DNA of 64,000 nucleotides from Scortum barcoo (GCA_023238725.1 CM041553.1:6843001-6907000); one strand, 5' to 3'; positions 1-13,105 are shown, counted from the stretch's first letter. The notes: generated by a model not told the origin, from the letters alone. Numbers and translations: made by a program.

Positions 1-1400
1 AAGATTAGTATGTCACCCAGTCACAAAGTATGGGTATGAAATGAAATGCCACAAGAAATTGAAGAAGTTTGAAATATCAAATTGAAATCCGCATAATTAC
101 CAAAGAAGTTCTACAAAGTATGAAAAATGATTTCACACAAGATTAGAACGGTCAGTATTTCTTGGTTCATTCAAAGTATTTCTCGTGTCCAGTAAGTGAA
201 AGTCCACTTTTGGAGAAGCAAAGTGAGACAGGATTTGATTTCAGAAGTTAGAAGTAAGTAATTAAAATCCCACTGACAGTTTTAACGGGATGAATTATTA
301 CAAGTCCAGTCCTACAACAGACCACCACTCTGCAGTACTATGTGTTCATTTCATACTGCTGGATGATGGTAATTATTACAAAATATTAAATATCTTTTTT
401 AATTTAATATTTCAGTTTTTAGCAGCAGCCTTAAGTGAACACCATTTCCCATAAGCCTGAAACCAAAGCGAGTTCAGTGTCACCAGCTTTACAGATTGTA
501 GCCGGTCTCCATCTGTGGCTGTTTCAGATCATAGACAGGGCCGTACCCAGGATTTGTGAAAACTGAGGTCATGTGTCCAAGTGACCTGACGGGACCTAAA
601 AGTAGTCAAATATACTGAGTGTAAAAATACTGTAATTAGTCTATAAAACACCTCCATGTGATATTATTTTTCACTTTTGTTGTCTTTTGTGCTGTAAAAC
701 GGTACATTTGCTTGGTTGCTGTTAGAAGCTAGTACAAAGATAATTTAAACTCTTATAGTGAAATGCTGTAGTGTTTACGAATGTATAGAATATGGAAAGT
801 AACCCAGAGGAACACTTCTATTTTCAGAAAGAACGAGAGACAGCACTGAGTCAGAGAATCTAGTGGACCAGCGGCTTGTCATAATAAAAGCATTCATGTA
901 ATCCTATCTGCACTTTGCTGACAACATATGTGTACCACAACGTGTTAGCCTGTATAGGGTGTAGATATTGCTGTATAAACACACTTCAAACCCAAGATGA
1001 GTAGCATAGATGGCAGTAGCACCTCTGTGGCAGTGAGTACAGACTGACTCTTTCAAACTGAAAATGGCTCGAGGAGGAAAACACGACAAGTTAGGTGCGC
1101 GCTCTGAAAAGCCTCATCCCTGCACACCTCCCGGTGTTTCTGCCACAGCGACAGAGTCTGTTTGAAGACTATGTGCCACCGTGCATCTGGGGATCGAGGT
1201 CCACAGCCTGGCAGCGCCCAACACGCTCCTCCCGTCTTCACCATATGTCAGCTGGATCCCTGAGATGCCCCTGAAGGGTTTACAGAACCGCTGTCGAGGA
1301 GAGGAGGAGGAGACGTGCGGCTTTCAAAACAAATAGAATACATTAATACGGAAACAAAAATCTGCTGTTTGGCCTGCTTTGATAGAAAGAGCCAGAGGCA

Positions 1401-1421
1401 GAGAGAGAGAGAGAGAGAGAG
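1401..1421. repeat. (GA)n microsatellite
   Basis: About 10 GA units are followed by imperfect purine sequence to 1,440. Confidence 0.95.
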
Positions 1422-3492
1422 GGACAGAGAGAGGGAGGGAGCAGCTTGCATGTGTCTTGGTGAGCCTTTGTTGAACGTACAAGACTGAAAATATTGTACT
1501 TATTAAAACATCATGACATGCTTACAGTTTGTGTTTAATATTTTCTGTCTTTAATATCTGAGTAACAAGCTAAAATAAAAAATGGCTGAAGCATTTCACT
1601 CTCTGGTAGAGTGAACCAAAAATGATGGAAAAGTCAGAATAAGCACTAATTCCTAAGTTAACCTAGCTTAGCAGATCATTTTGAATTTACAATTTTTCAG
1701 ATATCCAATTTTGAAACTTCTCCCAATAATCCAATTGAATAGATGTTAACAGAATTCCCAATTATCATTTATTTGCCAAATCAAAAGAAACAACTGACAT
1801 TTATTCAACAGTGATGACTATGCAACTATAACTATCGCATCTTCACAGCATTTTTTTTTTTATTATAGTAGGGAAAAAGTTGTTGTCCGTGTCAAGAACT
1901 CAACTCTACAATTTGCCAAAGTATCAAAATGTGGAATAAGCAGGAGACACTTTGTTATTTTGTCTCTACAGTGTTGCAGTAGTGCTGCTGTATCCACATT
2001 GATTTTTGCTCCACTAGCTAACCTCTGTCATTCCTGTAGACAAAATCTCCATTGCCTCGAGTAATTCTCTGTGCGACTTGGGCTGAGAAATGAGAGCGGT
2101 GTGAAATGATTTGGTCTCCCGGTGTACTTTCCCAGTGTGATGGTGATGGAGCTCGAGCAAAGCAATTCAACGCTGCAAATTCCCGAAAGCCTTTTACAGT
2201 TGACACCGAGGCCCTTGTGCAAACATCACATCCATTACCGCGGAAAGCCGAGAGACTGACCACTGGTGTCTGGAAACTTATTAGCTCCTTGCTATCGTGG
2301 CATCAGTTTTCATAGAGCCCCCTTGTCCAGCTGCACTGTGGATGATAGATGGTGTCAGTAAGGTTTAACACCAGCAGCTCTATTTGCGCGCTGGCTGAAG
2401 TTCCCCTGCTGAACACTTGAGGGCAGTAGAAATATGTCTCATCTCCAGCGCTCCTCCTGTGAGGTGCTGGTCCTCATACTGCATTCAGGCCAGGCTGGTT
2501 GGCAAGCAGCAAGACTAATTATGATTGATTCAGAGATAACAGAATTAATATTGGAATAGCAGTTAAAGTGCGAAATGCGGATTCAGTCAGAAGAGAGAAA
2601 TTTCTTTTTGCTCAGCTCTACATTGTCTTCTGCCGCCAAAAACCACTTAGTGGGTCACAGTGAAAGGAGGGAGACAAACAAAGACCATTAGGAAAGTGGA
2701 AGTAGATGTGAAGTAGTAAATTGGGGCACTTTTTGTCCTATATATTTATACATTGAATATTGAGATTCAAACTCATGGTAGCAAACAAAGTCTGTTGAGG
2801 AGTAAATGGGACTCCTTAATGGATCTTTGCAAGAGTTGTTTCAGGAAGCAGCACGGCTCAGTCAGGCTTTTTTTCCCACCAAAAATCTGATAAAGAGTGA
2901 GGAGTTATTTCAACTTACATCTTCTGTCCCAGTAAATCTGCATTTATGGAGAAGGAAAAGTGGAGTCAGAATCCCCCAGTCGAATGCAAACAATACTCTT
3001 TGCATCGGTGTAAACAACGACATAAAAGTGGATTTAACTTTATAAGGTTACACAGTCTGAGGCGGCGCGGCTTCTTCTGGTAGCAAAACAAACACATCTT
3101 GCTTGTGTTACCGTGCTGCTGGTGTTGTTGCGCGAGATGTTGCTCTGCGTCGCACTCCAACTTCCAGCCATGTGATTTATTCCACCACCCAACGCAGCTC
3201 CCACAGACGTCGTATCTACAAAGACCCGAGGAAATTCTGGAATAAATGGTGACCAGCTGAGAAGAAGATATGAAAATGTATCTTTTGTAAAGAGAGAGAG
3301 AGAGAAGAGACCGTTGTCTCGTCCAATATGAATGAATTCACACAATCCAAGGTGAAATAGAGGGCTGTGCATTGTCATATGGTCATTTCACTGATACACT
3401 TATCTCGTGTTTTTCACTCTCTGCCCTATCTCCCTCCGTATGCCTTATTTACTAGGACGAACCAGGGAGGTAGGGGTGGTGGCTGGGAAGTC

Positions 3493-3510
3493 TGTGTGTG
3501 TGTGTGTGTG
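3493..3510. repeat. (GT)n microsatellite
   Basis: Nine units, with a second short GT run to about 3,524. Confidence 0.93.
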
Positions 3511-3789
3511 CTGGTGTGTGTGTGTTAGTGTATTCACGGTGCGGAGGAGTCTGGTGTGCATATGATGAATGAGATAGTTAGGAAGCAGTGAATTTATGGC
3601 TGTGAATGCAGCCATCCATTCTGCCCTGCAGTTCCTGGCTGTCCTCAAGGGCATCGTGCTCCTCCGGGTCCCATCTTAGGTGGCTCACTGGGGATCCCAC
3701 CGCCGCTCCTGCTCCTGCTGCTGTGGTCTTCCAGGTAAACGGCGCCGCAGCCACCCTCCTCGTCCCGACTCTGCATGTTAAGCAACGGT

Positions 3790-4030
3790 TAATTAGCAGG
3801 CAATGAACTCAAGCTGCTAATGTACATATAATAACAGGGAGGCCAAGAGGTGCTGGCGAGAGGCTGCCGTTATTAATTAGGCCTCTCGTTTGTCTGCTAT
3901 AGATCACCTTGAGCAGCACAGCACAGTTTGGCCTCTTATGTGGATGATGTACAGTATGCCCCGCAGTAAATCACAGCATAAAAGTGATTACTGCTCAGGC
4001 TTAAATAAATAATGAGCAAGTATGTAATGT
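3790..4030. other. candidate conserved non-coding stretch
   Basis: This stretch has no repeats and even composition. It contains homeodomain-type cores (TATTAATTAGGCC and AAATAAATAATGAGC). It looks like fish conserved non-coding elements, but that is an impression and needs alignment. Confidence 0.25.
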
Positions 4031-4249
4031 TACTTAAAGCACACCCATCACATCGCATCAGATAGCATTTCACCGCACCGAACAAGTCATCCAGACTAAA
4101 CAACAAAATAGGTTGGCAAGGCCCTACCAGCCAGACGTTGTTTGGAAGTGCTTACACACATCATTACAAACATGACAAACATGTATCGGTGGTTTCTGAT
4201 CTGCCACCGGTCGGCTAGGTTAGGGAAAGACTGTGGTTTGGGTTGACCC

Positions 4250-4715
4250 AGGCAAACAGCAATGCTAGAGGTAATTGCTAATGTTAGAGTGCTAACTTGC
4301 TGATGTTCAACAGTTATAATGTTAACATATGTAGGGTAGCTCTCTGCATTTCACTTTGGACAAAAAAGCTTAGAGCAAAATAACGTACTAATATTTAATT
4401 AACACTAAACATGGGGCACACCTTGAGGTAATGCCTTTATCTTTCAGTTTATAGTATTTGGTCATGAACAAAAGTATTCAACAAAGTCAGTAGATTTCTA
4501 AAGTACTATATTTTTCTGGCATTCGCAATAATTCTTGAGATGTTTTACTCAAAACAAAAGTGTCAACATCATCATGGCGCCACAGGAGAGGTCGCAGCAT
4601 TACCTCAAGTTGGGACACAACCTCTGAGGACCTTGTATGTCTGCACAAAATTTCACAGCAATCCATCAAGTAACTGTGGATGAATGGCAGGCTGGACCAA
4701 AGTAGTGGGCTGAAT
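4250..4715 (+). repeat. decayed copy of an abundant spiny-rayed fish interspersed repeat
   Basis: Recognisable blocks in order are GCTAATGTTAGAGTGCTAAC, ATAGTATTTGGTCATGAACA, TTCTTGAGATGTTTTACTC, GTGTCAACATCATCATGGCG, GCACAAAATTTCACAGCAAT and GCTGGACCAAAGTAGTGGGC. I know this order from a high-copy repeat in acanthomorph introns and microsatellite flanks. It has no coding capacity. Confidence 0.7.
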
Positions 4716-5539
4716 GGTTAGTTGTTTGTTTTAGGGTCAGATGTGGGTGAATGTTGGTCTGGGTTAACATCATACACTTTCTGTTCCCAACTCTCAGCTA
4801 CTGTCTGACCTCTTCCCTAAAACTTTTGCAGCGTTACAACACCATTTCCACCTCAGCCCCCCTCACAGACGATGGCTTTAATTTAATTTCACAAGAAGGA
4901 TGTGTTACACAAATGTTAACAAAGGTTGTTTTGCGCATTTGAACAGATGATCAGTCGAATCGTATCCGTAACAGCATATCATTCCATAACTGAACGCTCT
5001 GCTTTGCAGAAAATCTGGATGAGATGTGAGGAAGCTGTCCCTTGCAAGTCCTCACCTTCTATTTGCATCATATACTTGATGGACATTTTCTGTGCAGTCA
5101 CCGCTGCAGGCTCCCATCTGCCAATATCCGAGTAGGTTTATTATTCACAGGTGGTGAATCATCCTCTTTAAGGTTGTGTATTCTCTGTACCTCAAATATA
5201 AAACCTTTTTTTTTCTTATTATGCCCTGCGAACGTAAGCATTTAGTTTACAAAGATTATGAAAATACCTATCAAAATAAAACAGAGCCTTCTCAAAGCCA
5301 AGGATTTTTACTAAATATGTTAATAGTTTCAACATCCCTCCAAGCAATCTGGGGATTCGGGGCCATAACAGAATAAAATCCTTACAATCTTATCTCGAAA
5401 AGGCAATGAAAAGAAAACTCCCTTTTTTCTCGGCATCCCTCCTTTACTTCACCATGTTTTCTTATCTTTGCTGTGGAGCAGTCTGCTGTGGGTGCACTTG
5501 TTGCTGTTTTGGCTTTGGTTCTGGGGTTTAGTTATTGGT

Positions 5540-5710
5540 GCGTTTGTTGATGCTGCCATTCAGAGTAACTCGCAGCGAGTGAGTGTGGTGTCTTGTTCAA
5601 GGACACTTTGACTAGACACTTGCACTTGATGGATACACGGGAACTGAAGCTCATGTTAACAGACTCCTTCTCTAACCACTTAGTCAGACAGTGAGCCGCT
5701 GCCGAGCCTG
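5540..5710 (+). repeat. possible fish repeat fragment
   Basis: GTCTTGTTCAAGGACACTTT followed by GACTAGACACTTGC, and later ACCACTTAGTCAGAC, resembles the 'cttgcccaaggacactt' repeat seen in many fish loci. It is diverged. Confidence 0.35.
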
Positions 5711-6354
5711 TCTGTGGTAAGATTTTATTCAGTCAGTTTTAGTGCATGTGTAATGTAGCCTCTGCGCTGCTGTCGATGCCCTCTCATCGCCAAAGACTTT
5801 GTGAAATGACATCACTTCCCACTGACATCATCCCGTCTTTGTGGGCAAAAGACACACATAAATGTCGCGGGCCAGTAAAGCCGATGAACACTTTGACTTT
5901 GTGTTTGATGGGAGTGAAGATCAGTAATGGTCTGAGGGTCTGTGTGACAAGACGCGTGCATGTACGCACACGTTAGCAAGTGCAACTGGAAGGATGTTAG
6001 TGTTCTGGGGCGCATGTGAATGTTTGTGCTTTTATGTGCTTTTATGTAAGTGCGTGCGAGTGTTTATGTATCTGTGTGTGTTCGACAGAGAGAGAGAGAG
6101 AGGTAGCAGCTGTAGGAGCCAGGGGGGCCCTCGGGCTCTAGAAGACGTCAGACCCAGCTGGACGCCTCCAGGGGAGGTCAGGATGTGTTGACAGCTTCCT
6201 GAGGCAGATGAGAGAGCAGAAGTGGCTCTGCCTCTCGTCTTCAGCTTATGTGGACGTCTCCAAAGATGGCACAACGCATCACATCAGGTTTTTCTGTAAT
6301 TAACACTTTTCAAGGGTTTTGTTGAAGTGTCGGTGTTTGATTGGGGGGTGGAGG

Positions 6355-6375
6355 GTGTGTGTGTGTGTGTGTGTG
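6355..6375. repeat. (GT)n microsatellite
   Basis: About 10 GT units. Confidence 0.93.
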
Positions 6376-6784
6376 AATGTGTGGGCATATGTCATCAATT
6401 CATAGTAAAATGGCCAAATTTATTGTGTGTGCAGCACAGATGTGCATCTTTACACCTTCCCCACCCCCTCCCCATTGATGTCTCATTTAAGGTGGAGGTG
6501 GATTTATGCAATCCAAAAAAAAAAAAAAAATAGCCCTTTGAAAAGACAACACTTGATTCTGAACGTCGGATCCCAGGTTTTTATCCCCCTGCTCAATTAT
6601 CTTAATGTTGAAGCAGCTGAGTAATGCCAGACATCATTACCCCGCCCTGCTCAGAATCGCTCCATCCCTCACTCACAAAGAGATCCACCGATCATCAGCC
6701 CCACCGACCCTCATCATTTACAGCCTTGAGAAACTACCTCCAGGTGCAAAGGTCAGAGGCAGCTGTGATCCAGGCAGCCGTCCC

Positions 6785-6910
6785 ACGATCTAGGTGAATT
6801 CCTCTTCGCTTGGCAGCCTCCATATTGATTTGATTAGTTGCTAATTAAAACTTGGCAGGCTGGGCCGGGCACAAAGGAGATCGCTCAATTAGCGGGGTGT
6901 CAGAGAATCT
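6785..6910. other. candidate conserved non-coding stretch
   Basis: TTGATTTGATTAGTTGCTAA and CGCTCAATTAGCGGGGTGTC give several TAAT/ATTA cores in a non-repetitive segment, followed by a CT-rich tract. Function is inferred only. Confidence 0.25.
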
Positions 6911-8352
6911 AATTCTCTCTCTTTCACCCTCTCCCTCTGTCTTTCCTCCCTCTCCCTTTCTACTCTATCACACATCTCCATCCTGTTTAATGAGTATAAA
7001 GGATGAGTGAAAAGGGAGGGAGGATAACTCTCTGAGGAAAGAGATCGAGCACTCTCAAGGAGCTAAAAGCATCCAGCCCTGTAATCCTTAAGCTAATCTT
7101 TGCTTAAAGATGCAGTTTGTAAGTTATAAAGCGCCGCCTGCCAGTGGACGTTTGTTTGGGCATGTTGCCTCCAGCACGCCGCGGTGCCTGCTACCTTCTC
7201 CTCTCCTGGCAAGACAAGCAGCTAACACGCAAGCTGTTGCAGTTTTAGTGGCATGCCCCTGGGAGAAGGAGTTATGAGCTTTAAGATCCTCCTTTTGTGT
7301 TTATCAAGACACCAGATTTTCAAAGCTCCGTAGATGGAAATATTGTTCTATTATGAAGGCTGTTTCCACTGAGGAGTCCTCATGTGATGTGTTGATCCTG
7401 CTCATCTCGTGATGGCATTTGTGTTTTGTTTTTTTCCTAACATACATCTCTCAAACTGCGTCTTTGCAGAAACGTCTCTGTTAGAATAAAAAGCTGCAGC
7501 TCCAGGTCCTTTTGGGGTTGAATGTGCTCCTTGCTGAATTCAACCTTTTATCCAAAATGACTGACTGCCTGCTCTCCTAGATCCTTGTCTCTCTGTCTGA
7601 GGCCTACAGAGAGGAGATGACAAGGGGAGGAGGTAAACTCTATAATACCATTTTTTTATTGAAGAGACTCCTTAAAGGCAGCGAATCGGGTCAATTTGTT
7701 GCTACAGGTGGATACACTTTAACATGCACCGACTCTTTTCAGTGTTTGAAATACGTGTCCTCGAGTTTGTGCCCTCCGTGAACCATGTACAGTCGAATAT
7801 ATGATGCAGAGCAGAAGGCAAGAGGGATGTATGACTGGGACTATTTGTTTATGTTGTTATCAGTTAGCAGCAGGAGTCTTGGCTTTTCTGATTCTCCTTT
7901 GCTTTCAGCGATTCTGCATCTCCAGAGTCGGCTCTCACATGGACCCCGGCTTTTCACTCAGCTACCCACCAGCTTAAAGGGGGGAAAGTTATCATTGTCA
8001 TAGCGGATTTAGATAAAGCATGTGACTCTAATGTATGTCGACATACATGGGCGCGCACGTCCATCGCATCAAGGCGATGCTCTCTGTGGGAGCAGGAGCT
8101 GTTAAGAGATTTCAGTGAGTATGAGGAGAAAGCATCGGCGGCTGTCGGAAAGAGTGGAAAAGTCAGAGAGCAGAGGGCAGAAATCATCCATCGCATCTGG
8201 TTTATGTAACATATGAATTTAGTTTGGTTTTACTTTATAAGCCTGTAAGGCTGCAAAACGAACACCACCTCCCAAACTTACACCCACACACAAATACACA
8301 GCAGCCCTCCTAAATATCCGTATTGTTAAGTCTGACTGTCATCATCATGAAC

Positions 8353-8373
8353 ATCATCATCATCATCATCATC
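8353..8373. repeat. (CAT)n microsatellite
   Basis: Seven units, preceded by imperfect ATC repeats from 8,338. Confidence 0.93.
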
Positions 8374-9099
8374 CTGCTCCTGGCAAACTGGACAGGGCCT
8401 GCATTCATTAGTCAACTTCATACTCTTACATAATATTTACAAGCAGCAGTATATGTGACTGCAGAGACCAGGCGCTTCCAGATGAGATGGGGTGGGGGGG
8501 CTGACTGCAGGAGAGCTGGCTCTCCTTGGACCTGACTGACTGTGGCTTTTATACCGTTCCTCCATTTTACAGCGGAGCAGCGCAGTCTAAAATGTCAGCA
8601 GTCTCCAAGTTGCGGGTGCCGACGGCAATCGCTCATAGGCCGGCGCTGACTAGCTTTGAATAAGCCTGAATGGCAACCTGGTCTGTGGTGTACATAGTAG
8701 GCTATTGTCTGACGCACACGAGGAGGATATCCCCCCTGACATACATGAATAATGTGGACAGATTAGTCCTATCCTTCATACAAAGGGACTCCTACAGCTT
8801 ATGTTAGCAATGTACCTGTAGAGCTGAGAGCAATACGCCAGCACATTATCCATACTGTGGTCTGAGACTATGGGTCTGCGACTGTGGTCATCATAATTTT
8901 GTGATGTAGCTTATGTGTCACATTTTGTCTTTATCTTAAAGGGCCTCTACACCTTTGTACTCTTCACACTGGTTTGGAGTGGGAGCTCAGTTAGAAAAAG
9001 ATGATGTCCCATACTTCCCTATACCCATCAAGTCTCAGCGATATCTGAATTAAAAAATTAATCACAGCATGGATGTATTATAATACTCTGGGAACGATT

Positions 9100-9124
9100 A
9101 AAAAAAAAAAAAAAAAAAAAAAAA
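9100..9124. repeat. poly(A) run
   Basis: 25 consecutive A. No retrotransposon body is evident directly upstream. Confidence 0.95.
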
Positions 9125-9219
9125 TCAATGTCAATACAGGCACTAATAATTGATCCCCACTTTGCCATTCAAAATGTACAGTTAATTGTTTTACAGACAT
9201 CTCTCTCATAAATAGAGGT

Positions 9220-9475
9220 TTATGGGTAAAATGCTTTGTCGACCTCAAAAAACAGGTACTGTAAAGTAGGTTTTAAGTGTTTTTTCTCTGAAAACAGCTG
9301 CCTGCTGCGGCTGAAAACGACACCATGAGAGCAGTGAGAGTGAACCAGAACAGTAAAGTAGTCAGCTGGACAACTAAACAATGAGCTGAAACTCACTATA
9401 AAGCTCCTTAAAGCTGAAGAGGGGAGCTGCAAACTCTGATTTTCTGCAGCTTCATCACTATGAGAGACCGTTTCC
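9220..9475. repeat. probable interspersed repeat, diverged
   Basis: The words CAGCTGGACAACTAAACAAT and GAGCTGAAACTCACTATAAA match a repeat I recall from other fish loci. The ends are not definable. Confidence 0.4.
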
Positions 9476-9654
9476 TGTTTTTACTTCCTGTTTGATACAT
9501 TGTTATCATAAAAATATTGATTACAGCGGCTTAATTTTGAATCAAGTATTCAGGGGCTTTAAAGGCCATGTTATCTGTGTAAAATCAAAAACATAATGAC
9601 ATCCAGATTAGTAATGTTTGCTTCTCAAAAATTCTGCAAAATTTCCTAAGAAAA

Positions 9655-9718
9655 TCTCCCCCTGCGACCCTGTATGTGTGCTCAGGATAAGCAGGTTTAG
9701 AAGATGGATGGATGGATA
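9655..9718 (+). mobile_element. short Rex3/RTE-like 3' end
   Basis: CCCTGCGACCCTGTATGTG leads to AGGATAAGCAGGTTTAGAAG and ends in GATGGATGGATGG. This matches a very common fish repeat end that I associate with RTE-clade elements with GATG tails. Only about 60 bases are recognisable. Confidence 0.5.
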
Positions 9719-10405
9719 ACATCTCCAAAATATAATCACTTTATTAATATCAGGAAATACAGTCAGCGCTATTTATTTTGGTACAATAAATCAGCTCTAC
9801 AGCTGTGATAAAAATGTGTTGTTGGCTCATCTGTATCGCAAAGGTTCAATGCACACAAATGAATACAAACAAAATGATAATAATAATAATATTTTTTCCC
9901 CAGTAGTATCTAGAGGTACTTAACTTTTCCCAGGCTTTGAGCTTTCCCCAATACCCTGTCCAACTGAGATGAATTTAGTTTTTATGCTCACAGCACTGAA
10001 AAAAAATCCACAGCAACATCTGTTTTCAGTGTCTCCATTACTCTGGATAATCCCCAAAACACATCATCAGTGAGTTTCACACGAACTGACAAAAAGCAGT
10101 TCCAGAGAAAATGGTCTACAGTGAGGGCTTCATCTCTTTTTTCTTTCCTACTTTACGCCAGTTGTGTAAACGTAACGGATCATAAAAACACAGAACATGT
10201 TATATCACTCTGCATGTTCATCATCCAAGTCTAAAAATACAGCCTCCGAGAAAGTCAGAGTGTGTGTGACAGAGAACAAAAGGATATGTGAAAAGGACAG
10301 CGATTAAGGGAGTGTGTGAGAGAGTCTATGGGTGTAATGGAGATGGTGAGAGAAATTGTGAGCAATATACAAAAAGAGAAAGTGAAAGCCCACACAGACT
10401 GAGGG

Positions 10406-10430
10406 GTGTGTGTGTGTGTGTGTGTGTGTG
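10406..10430. repeat. (GT)n microsatellite
   Basis: About 12 uninterrupted units. Confidence 0.95.
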
Positions 10431-12795
10431 CATGTGCGTCAGGTGACAGGGAGGGATGGGGACATGGGCAGGTCCTGGTAATGAAGGACTGATAAGTCCC
10501 TATTTCCTGGGCCTGGGTTAATTGTCCCTACAGATAAAGGGTAATAAATTGTCACAGGAGCCTGGGCTGGGCCCTGTTCCACATTCATCATGACTGGCTG
10601 CGCCTGTGAGGCTGGACAGCGAGGCAGGACTGCAAGACTGGTATAGCCTGGCAGGCAGGGAGGGAAGGCAAGAGGGAGAGGAAACCTCACAGGGATGGAG
10701 AAGGATATGATGTTGGTCTGTCTTATTTACGAAGTTTCTGCAGCGAGCTGTGCTGTGTCGGAGCAAGAACAAGAAATGTCCCAGTAGTGGAGCTTATGAG
10801 AGGATGATATGATAACAACTATGGAGTGGATCATTTAGATATTCCATTATTAAAGGAATAATAAAACGCATTACCTTCGGAAAGTTTCCCAGTTCTTCAC
10901 CACACGTTGATGGAAAACAACAGTAATGGAAGAAGTACTCTCATCCTTTATTTTATGTACATAAAGTAGTCCCTGTGAGTGACATATTATTATATTGTCC
11001 TACATTAAAAGATTTTTAATGCATGCAAATAACATTTTACTGCAGTACCCGGCCAAGGTGTAGCCAGTATTAACTACTTTATATAGTTTTAGGCAGTTTA
11101 ATATTTAATAATGTGTTTCATTCCATTAGTGTATCATGTTTCCTTATGAAAAAACTTAATCTAGTCTAAAAGCAAGCCGCGACTATAACTGTCAAATAAA
11201 TGTATTGGAATAAAATGAACGATATTTTCCTTGTTGTGTGTAATAAGTGTGTCCACATTGCATCCATTGCATCATGGGACAATACAGCACGCTCAAAAAA
11301 AAAATTGTGTTTTTTTAATGAGGAACTTGACAGCAGCTGAAAACCTGCTGACCTGCAGTGGTTTAACCTTTCACCTCACCGCAGAGGTCCATCGTGATAT
11401 GACTGTGGGGTGATGTCTCAGCAGAAAGTAAAAATCCAAATAACTTTACGATGACATGATAACACAACACAGATAAAGATGCAAGATAACAAGTAATATT
11501 CTCTGACATGTGAATCCATGGGGAATCAATAATAGCCAATACTCTCATTTAGCATGCGATTAGTGTGTGCATTCAGGCAGCGGTGGTGCACAGTGTGTTT
11601 GCAGCTGTGGGGAAGGATAATATGTTTTCATCAGTTCACAGAATACTACAATGGTGTCTGATGAAAACCTTGTGTTTCCAGTTTCTGTAATTGTTTTCAG
11701 GTTTTCAGATATTGTAGCAGCATGTGTAAGATGTTTACGAGACCCACTGTGCTCATAAAATCTTTCCAAAGCCCATTTAAAAATGTCAAAAATACATTTT
11801 CATCCAAGTAACATAAAGGCTGATTCTTTGTTCCTCAGAAAGGTGGATCTCAGAAAAAGGGATGTGAAGATGTTACACGTGCTGAGAATATGAGAGATAT
11901 ATTCAGACAAGAGCAGTCTCACATGGAGCCAGTGAGATGCAGTTCATTACATAAAGAAACAATCCACAGTACATGTTTTTGTGGGACTCGGTGTGCCACC
12001 TTGCCAGCATGACAGATCACTTCTTCACACTGAGAGATTGTGTTGGTTGGAGGTTGGTGCAGCGGCTGAGGAATGATGCATCCCACACATTATACAGCAG
12101 AGCTGCTCCCACGAAGGAAGTTGATGTCCCCACCATGCGATGATGACACTCAGTCGCGGCGTGACATATGATGTGTGTACAAACAGTAAGCACATAGGCC
12201 GGGGCCGCTGTTCCTTTTGACTGTTTTATGTGGGTCACATGCGGCGTACTGGGGCGCAGCGGGGGAGAAAGGACGTTTTTCATGCAACCCATAAAGGAAG
12301 GAAAAACAATGTACTTGAGATGTGACTTCTTGTCTCACAGGAAATCACTACGCAGAGCTATGTGGTACAACGAGCCTGACATTGAACCACGAAAGGAGTT
12401 GCACTCTTACATGTGCTTCCTTTCCTACCTTGTATTCAGTAACATTTTCCCCTCTGACTATTTTGTTTTCATTGGCTCTCATTTTGCTAACCAGGAATGT
12501 TACAAGAGTCTGTTAACGAGAAAGAAAATGGTGTGTAAAGCGAAGTGGCATTGTGAGTGTAAGCTTGCCGTCATATTGTTTGTTTCTCCCCAGGGGATGA
12601 AAAAATGTCATCACTTACAATGAGCGTTATCTAAAAATACGATGGCATGGAAAACTTTTGTCATTTATAAGAGATTTGTTCTTGAAAGATGGAGAAGAGA
12701 AGAGACTATTGAGAAACTTATGTATTCATTTAAAAAGAAAAGGACAAGAGAAGAGTGGAGGAACATGGACAGAAAAAAAAAAAAAAAAACTTTTG

Positions 12796-12809
12796 AAGAT
12801 GACTTTGTT
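12796..12809. repeat. left target-site duplication of the SINE
   Basis: AAGATGACTTTGTT is identical to 12,970-12,983. Confidence 0.92.
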
Positions 12810-12969
12810 GGGGCGCCCTGGTGGCTCAGTTGGTGGAGGATACAATCCTCACCGCAGCAGCCCTGGGCTCGAATCAGGACCAAGGGCCTTTGCTGCATGT
12901 CATCCCTCCTCTCTCGCCCCATATTTCCAGTCTCTCTCTCATTGTCTCTAGTAAAATAACTTAAAAAAA
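12810..12969 (+). mobile_element. tRNA-derived SINE with intact target-site duplication
   Basis: The element starts GGGGCGCCCTGGTGGCTCAG and carries a tRNA-like A box (TGGCTCAGTTGG) and B box (GGGCTCGAATC) about 35 bases apart. A tail containing TTTGCTGCATGTCATC follows, of a kind I recognise from spiny-rayed fish SINEs, ending in an A-rich tract. It is bounded by a 14-base direct repeat, AAGATGACTTTGTT, at 12,796-12,809 and 12,970-12,983. The perfect duplication implies a fairly recent insertion. The family name is not assigned. Confidence 0.93.
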
Positions 12970-12983
12970 AAGATGACTTTGTT
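12970..12983. repeat. right target-site duplication of the SINE
   Basis: AAGATGACTTTGTT follows directly after the A-rich tail of the SINE. Its first A could equally be part of the tail. Confidence 0.9.
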
Positions 12984-13085
12984 ACAAAATAAAAGCATGG
13001 TTGCACCAGCAGAAATGTACCCATTTCAAGAGAATTCCTGCGATCTGAGGAATCGATCACATAGGTGAAGTTAATCTTGATTTTT

Positions 13086-13105
13086 TGTGTGTGTGTGTGT
13101 GTGTG
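13086..13105. repeat. (GT)n microsatellite
   Basis: Ten units, about 100 bases downstream of the SINE. Confidence 0.94.

Noticed and set aside
12228..12623. 131-residue plus-strand open frame
   Set aside because: No domain, no signal, irregular composition and no splice or start context. Of a length that chance allows in 64 kb.
12821..12880. A tRNA gene
   Set aside because: A-box and B-box words are present, but the sequence does not fold as a cloverleaf with an acceptor stem and sits in a SINE with target-site duplications.
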